64,000 nucleotides of DNA from NCBI GenBank assembly GCA_016748015.1, contig JAAOMT010000295.1, positions 68,604 through 132,603 on the forward strand, given 5' to 3'. Each line of letters opens with the position of its first letter. Within the stretch, counting starts at the first letter, position 1. This document shows, in pieces, positions 61,001 through 64,000 of the stretch. The position numbers and the translations under genes were made by a program. The notes below the pieces were generated by a model. It was given only the letters and a program-made list of their open reading frames with translations, was not told the origin of the DNA and made no database searches. The stretch is from Geosiphon pyriformis (lineage: Eukaryota; Glomeromycota; Glomeromycetes; Archaeosporales; Geosiphonaceae).

Positions 61001-64000
61001 TGATGCTAAAATGATTTTTGACCTAGCAATGGCATTGATCAATAAAGCCACCCAAAAAAATGTTCACCAAATGAAAGAAACTGAATACATTGAGTATATC
61101 ATGGAATTAGCTGGATTTGATTATGAAGATGAAGTAGAAACCTACCACCAAAGAAGCTCAAATTCAATAATTAGAGCAAATAAACATTCAATTGTGTGAA
61201 GAATGTGTTATGCCTTGTGATGACCAATAGTGTTTAGAATGTTATGCTCTTAGCATTTCTCTGCCAGATGAAAATGATGAAAATGAAATCGAATTTGAAG
61301 TATCTGAACTAGTAGAAAAACTACCACCCACTCCCATCTATCTTCTTGAAAAACAATCATCTTTACAACTTAATATTTTGACAACAATGGCCAAGGAATC
61401 AGACCAGAAAAAGCACACGAAATTGATGCTGGATATGACCTAAGATACCCAGGAAAAAATATTTTGATTCTCCAACCAAAGTCCTTAACAAAAATCAATT
61501 TCAAAATTGCTTTTGAAATTCCACCAGGAGCAATGGTTCAAATTGCCTCCAGATCATCATTGGCAAGCAAAGGAATCAATATTAGAGGAGGAGTTATAGA
61601 TGCAGGATACACTGGAGACATTACCATCATGTTACAGAATGAGACAGACAAACCATTCAAAATTGAACATGCTGAAAAAATTGCTCAAGCAATTTACTTA
61701 CTCTTAATCAACATTTCGGGTTTACAATCAGTAAACAACAGAAAACAATTGGGAAAAAATGAAAGAGAAATTCAAGGTTTTGGTTCAACTAGATGATTTA
61801 CAGTTCCAGAAAACATAGCTCTTAATACACAAAATGAATCTCACCAGATTCTTCAACTTCTCCAGCCAATTACCATTTCACCTTTTGGAAAACATCACGA
61901 AATTTACACTTGCTCAAAACCTACCACTACACAACAAATCTTTGAATCCAATAAACAAATCTGTTTGAAGCATAAAATCTTAATTCCAAACGTTTATATT
62001 CCCAAAGGAATGAAAAAATTTTGAGTTACATTCTACAACCCCAATAATTACCCTATTGTCTTATTAAACAAAGTAGAAATTAGAATTATACACAGCAATA
62101 TCTTTTAAAATAAAAACCCTCAAATTGTCTCTAATTTTATTGAAATTGTAAGGCATACTCTACTCCCAAATCCAAATATTATTCCCACTACTGAAAACTA
62201 CCACTTTTTGGAAAAAAAACTCTCTCGAATCAACATGGGTTCCTTAGAACCTCAACAACAAAGACAATTGAAACAATTGATAGCTGAATTTGCAGATATA
62301 TTTGCAAAAGACAACAATAATCTGGGAAAAACAGATATAGTTCAACATCAAATCCATACAGAAAATGCTCCACCAAAACATCAGCAAGCTTACAGAGTGC
62401 CATCTGCCAGCCACCAATTCATCAAAAAAGAAGTCCAGAGAATGCTTAATAACGGATTAATTTAACCATCAAGAAGTTCTTGGGCCTTATCAGTAGTCCT
62501 TGTCAAAAAGAAAAATAGAAAAATCAGATTTTGTGTTGACTATTGCCAATTGAACAGTATGACAATTGAAGATGTCTATTCTCTTCTAAGAATTGATAAC
62601 ATGTTAGATGCTCTAGGAAAAGCCAAGTTCTTCTCAACTTTAGACTTGGAAAGTAGATACTGACAAGTCGAAATGGATCTAAAAGACTGACCCAAAACAG
62701 CATTCACTATCCAAGGAGAAAACTATGAGTTTAATGTTATGTCTTTTAGACTCTGCAATGCACCAGCAACATTCTAACGACTTATAGATGTTGTATATGA
62801 AGGACTCTTATGGCAATCAGTAGTTGTTTATCTTGATAACACTAATGTGTACTCACCAAGCTTCAAAGCCCATTTTATTCATTTGCGAGAAGTTTTTCAA
62901 CAATTACGGAAAGCAGAATTGAAGTTGAATATTGAGAAATATCACTTTGGAAAAACAAGCTTAATCTTTCTTAGACACATTGTTAGCAAAGATGGAGTCA
63001 AACCAAACCCTGGAACAATTAGTGTTGTCAAAAACTTCCAAACTTCCAAAAATACTACAGAGCTATAAGGATTTGTAGAATTAGCCTTCTATTATCAAAA
63101 ATTCATCAAAGGATTCTCAGAAATTGCCAAACCACTCAATTATCTCACCAATAAAAATGTGCCATACAAATAGACTGAAAAACAACAAAAAGCATTTGAA
63201 ACCCTCAAAACAAAGCTGACAATAGTCCCAGTTTTTGCTTACCCAGACTTCAACAAACGATTTTAACTAGCCACTGATGCTTTACACATAACATTTGGGG
63301 CCATCTTATCACAAGTAGATGAAAATGGGCAAGAACAAGTCATCACTTATGCTAATAGAACACTCAAACTAACAAAACTAAAATACAGCTCAACTGAATT
63401 AGAAGCTGTTGCAGTTATTTGGGCTCTTAAACATTTTCAACAATATCTGAAGAATGAAAAAGAATTTGACATAATAACAAACAACATTGGTTTCAAATGG
63501 CTCAATAAAAAGAAAATTGAACAAAGTGCCAAACAGTCTTGATGGAATAACTTCCTAGCAGACTACAGATATATTGTACACCACAAACCAGGAAAACTAC
63601 ATACCAATGTTGATAGCTTCTCAAGAATGAGACAAGATTAATACTAACAACAATTCTACTACAATTTACCAACTTACCAACAAAATAACCAAACAAGAAT
63701 GGATCTCAGAAATTACAGCAATCTTAAAAATTATTTGGAGACCCTTACCATGCCAGAAAACTGGTCTCCAAGTAAAAAACATTGTTTACAACACCAATCA
63801 AAACAATATTTCATACACCAGAACAAAATCTATTATAAAAATCACAGAAACCCAAACCAACAATTCAGATTAGTACAAGAGAATGAAAAAGAAACAATTT
63901 TATACAATATGCACACAGATCCGTTTTCAGCACACTTGGGAAGAGATGGAACAATTCAAAGAACTCTTGAACATTATTTTTGGCTTCACATGCAAAAAAA
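58031..64000 (+). pseudogene. gypsy B gag-pol, partial at the right edge
   Basis: Starts at ATG 58031 (Met-Glu-Ile-Ile-Gln-Gln). The gag domain is about 58790-59340, after a frame change. The zinc knuckle near 59475-59520 has lost two ligands (Cys to Phe, His to Tyr). Protease Asp-Ser-Gly is at 60144-60152. The Cys-rich segment at 60665-60860 is well preserved: Cys-x2-Cys, then Cys-Thr-Cys-x2-Cys-x2-Cys-His, later Cys-x2-Cys. dUTPase at about 61420-61790 includes Gly-Val-Ile-Asp-Ala-Gly-Tyr-Thr-Gly. RT at about 62445-63050 has Tyr-Leu-Asp-Asn at 62829-62840. RNase H is about 63260-63640. The integrase H2C2 start (His-Thr-Asp-Pro-Phe-Ser-Ala-His-Leu-Gly) lies near 63910-63940. Several stops coincide with those of A. 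Confidence 0.85.

Larger units (their letters stand above)
57025..64000 (+). mobile_element. Ty3/gypsy element B, runs off the window
   Basis: Second copy of the same LTR retrotransposon: LTR 57025-58016, gag-pol from 58031 and integrase beginning near 63640. It continues past 64000. It has fewer stops than A but three indels: a 20-base loss near 58757, about 26 bases near 61157, and one base near 61375 that restores the frame. It is inserted into a LINE ORF1 fragment. Confidence 0.9.

Noticed and set aside
51048-63640. TGA read as tryptophan in the gypsy elements
   Set aside because: Several TGA codons sit at expected Trp sites in both copies. However, TGG is kept at many other Trp sites, TAA and TAG also replace Gln codons, and one shared site is TGA in A but TAG in B. 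Mutation explains all of them.

Overview
The window looks like nuclear DNA of an arbuscular mycorrhizal fungus (Glomeromycotina, Rhizophagus- or Gigaspora-like). This is inferred from very low GC, MATA-type HMG-box genes, decayed members of a large protein-kinase family, short-intron genes, and abundant LINE and Ty3/gypsy elements with a dUTPase domain. The species cannot be fixed from sequence alone.

Left arm, about 1-15.6 kb: sparse host genes in AT-rich DNA. Two same-strand HMG-box genes (1517-2197, 4739-5236) are followed by two decayed kinase genes facing each other (8448-8880 plus, 9129-10377 minus). Next come a secreted glycine-rich protein (11970-12533) and a small three-exon Cys/His-rich protein (minus, 12992-13415). 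No intact enzyme gene or operon-like grouping was seen.

Right arm, about 15.6-64 kb: essentially all transposon. One LINE family (ORF1 with zinc-knuckle-like region; ORF2 with endonuclease, reverse transcriptase and RNase H) appears as copy 1 (16.3-23.0 kb, minus), copy 2 (28.0-34.4 plus 41.3-41.4 kb, plus strand), copy 3 (34.4-41.3 kb, minus, inserted in the 3' UTR of copy 2 with an 8-bp target duplication), a hypermutated ghost copy (41.4-47.1 kb, minus), copy 4 (47.1-50.0 kb, minus), and an ORF1 scrap (56.77-57.02 kb, minus). A ghost Ty3/gypsy element fills 23.0-28.0 kb. Two better preserved gypsy elements on the plus strand (A 50042-about 56770; B 57025-window end) have 992-bp LTRs and one gag-protease-Cys-rich-dUTPase-RT-RNase H reading frame; B runs into integrase at the window end.

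No transposon copy is intact. Decay is dominated by C-to-T and G-to-A changes: Gln, Arg and Trp codons become stops, catalytic Asp becomes Asn, and CpG sites are lost. In the worst regions only A and T remain over long stretches. This resembles methylation-linked deamination or a RIP-like process. The most interesting details are a seven-unit, 20-21-bp phased palindromic array in the LTR, an unusual Cys-rich plus dUTPase insert between protease and RT, a stop-start ATGA overlap joining the LINE ORFs, and parallel stop mutations at the same Trp codons in gypsy A and B.
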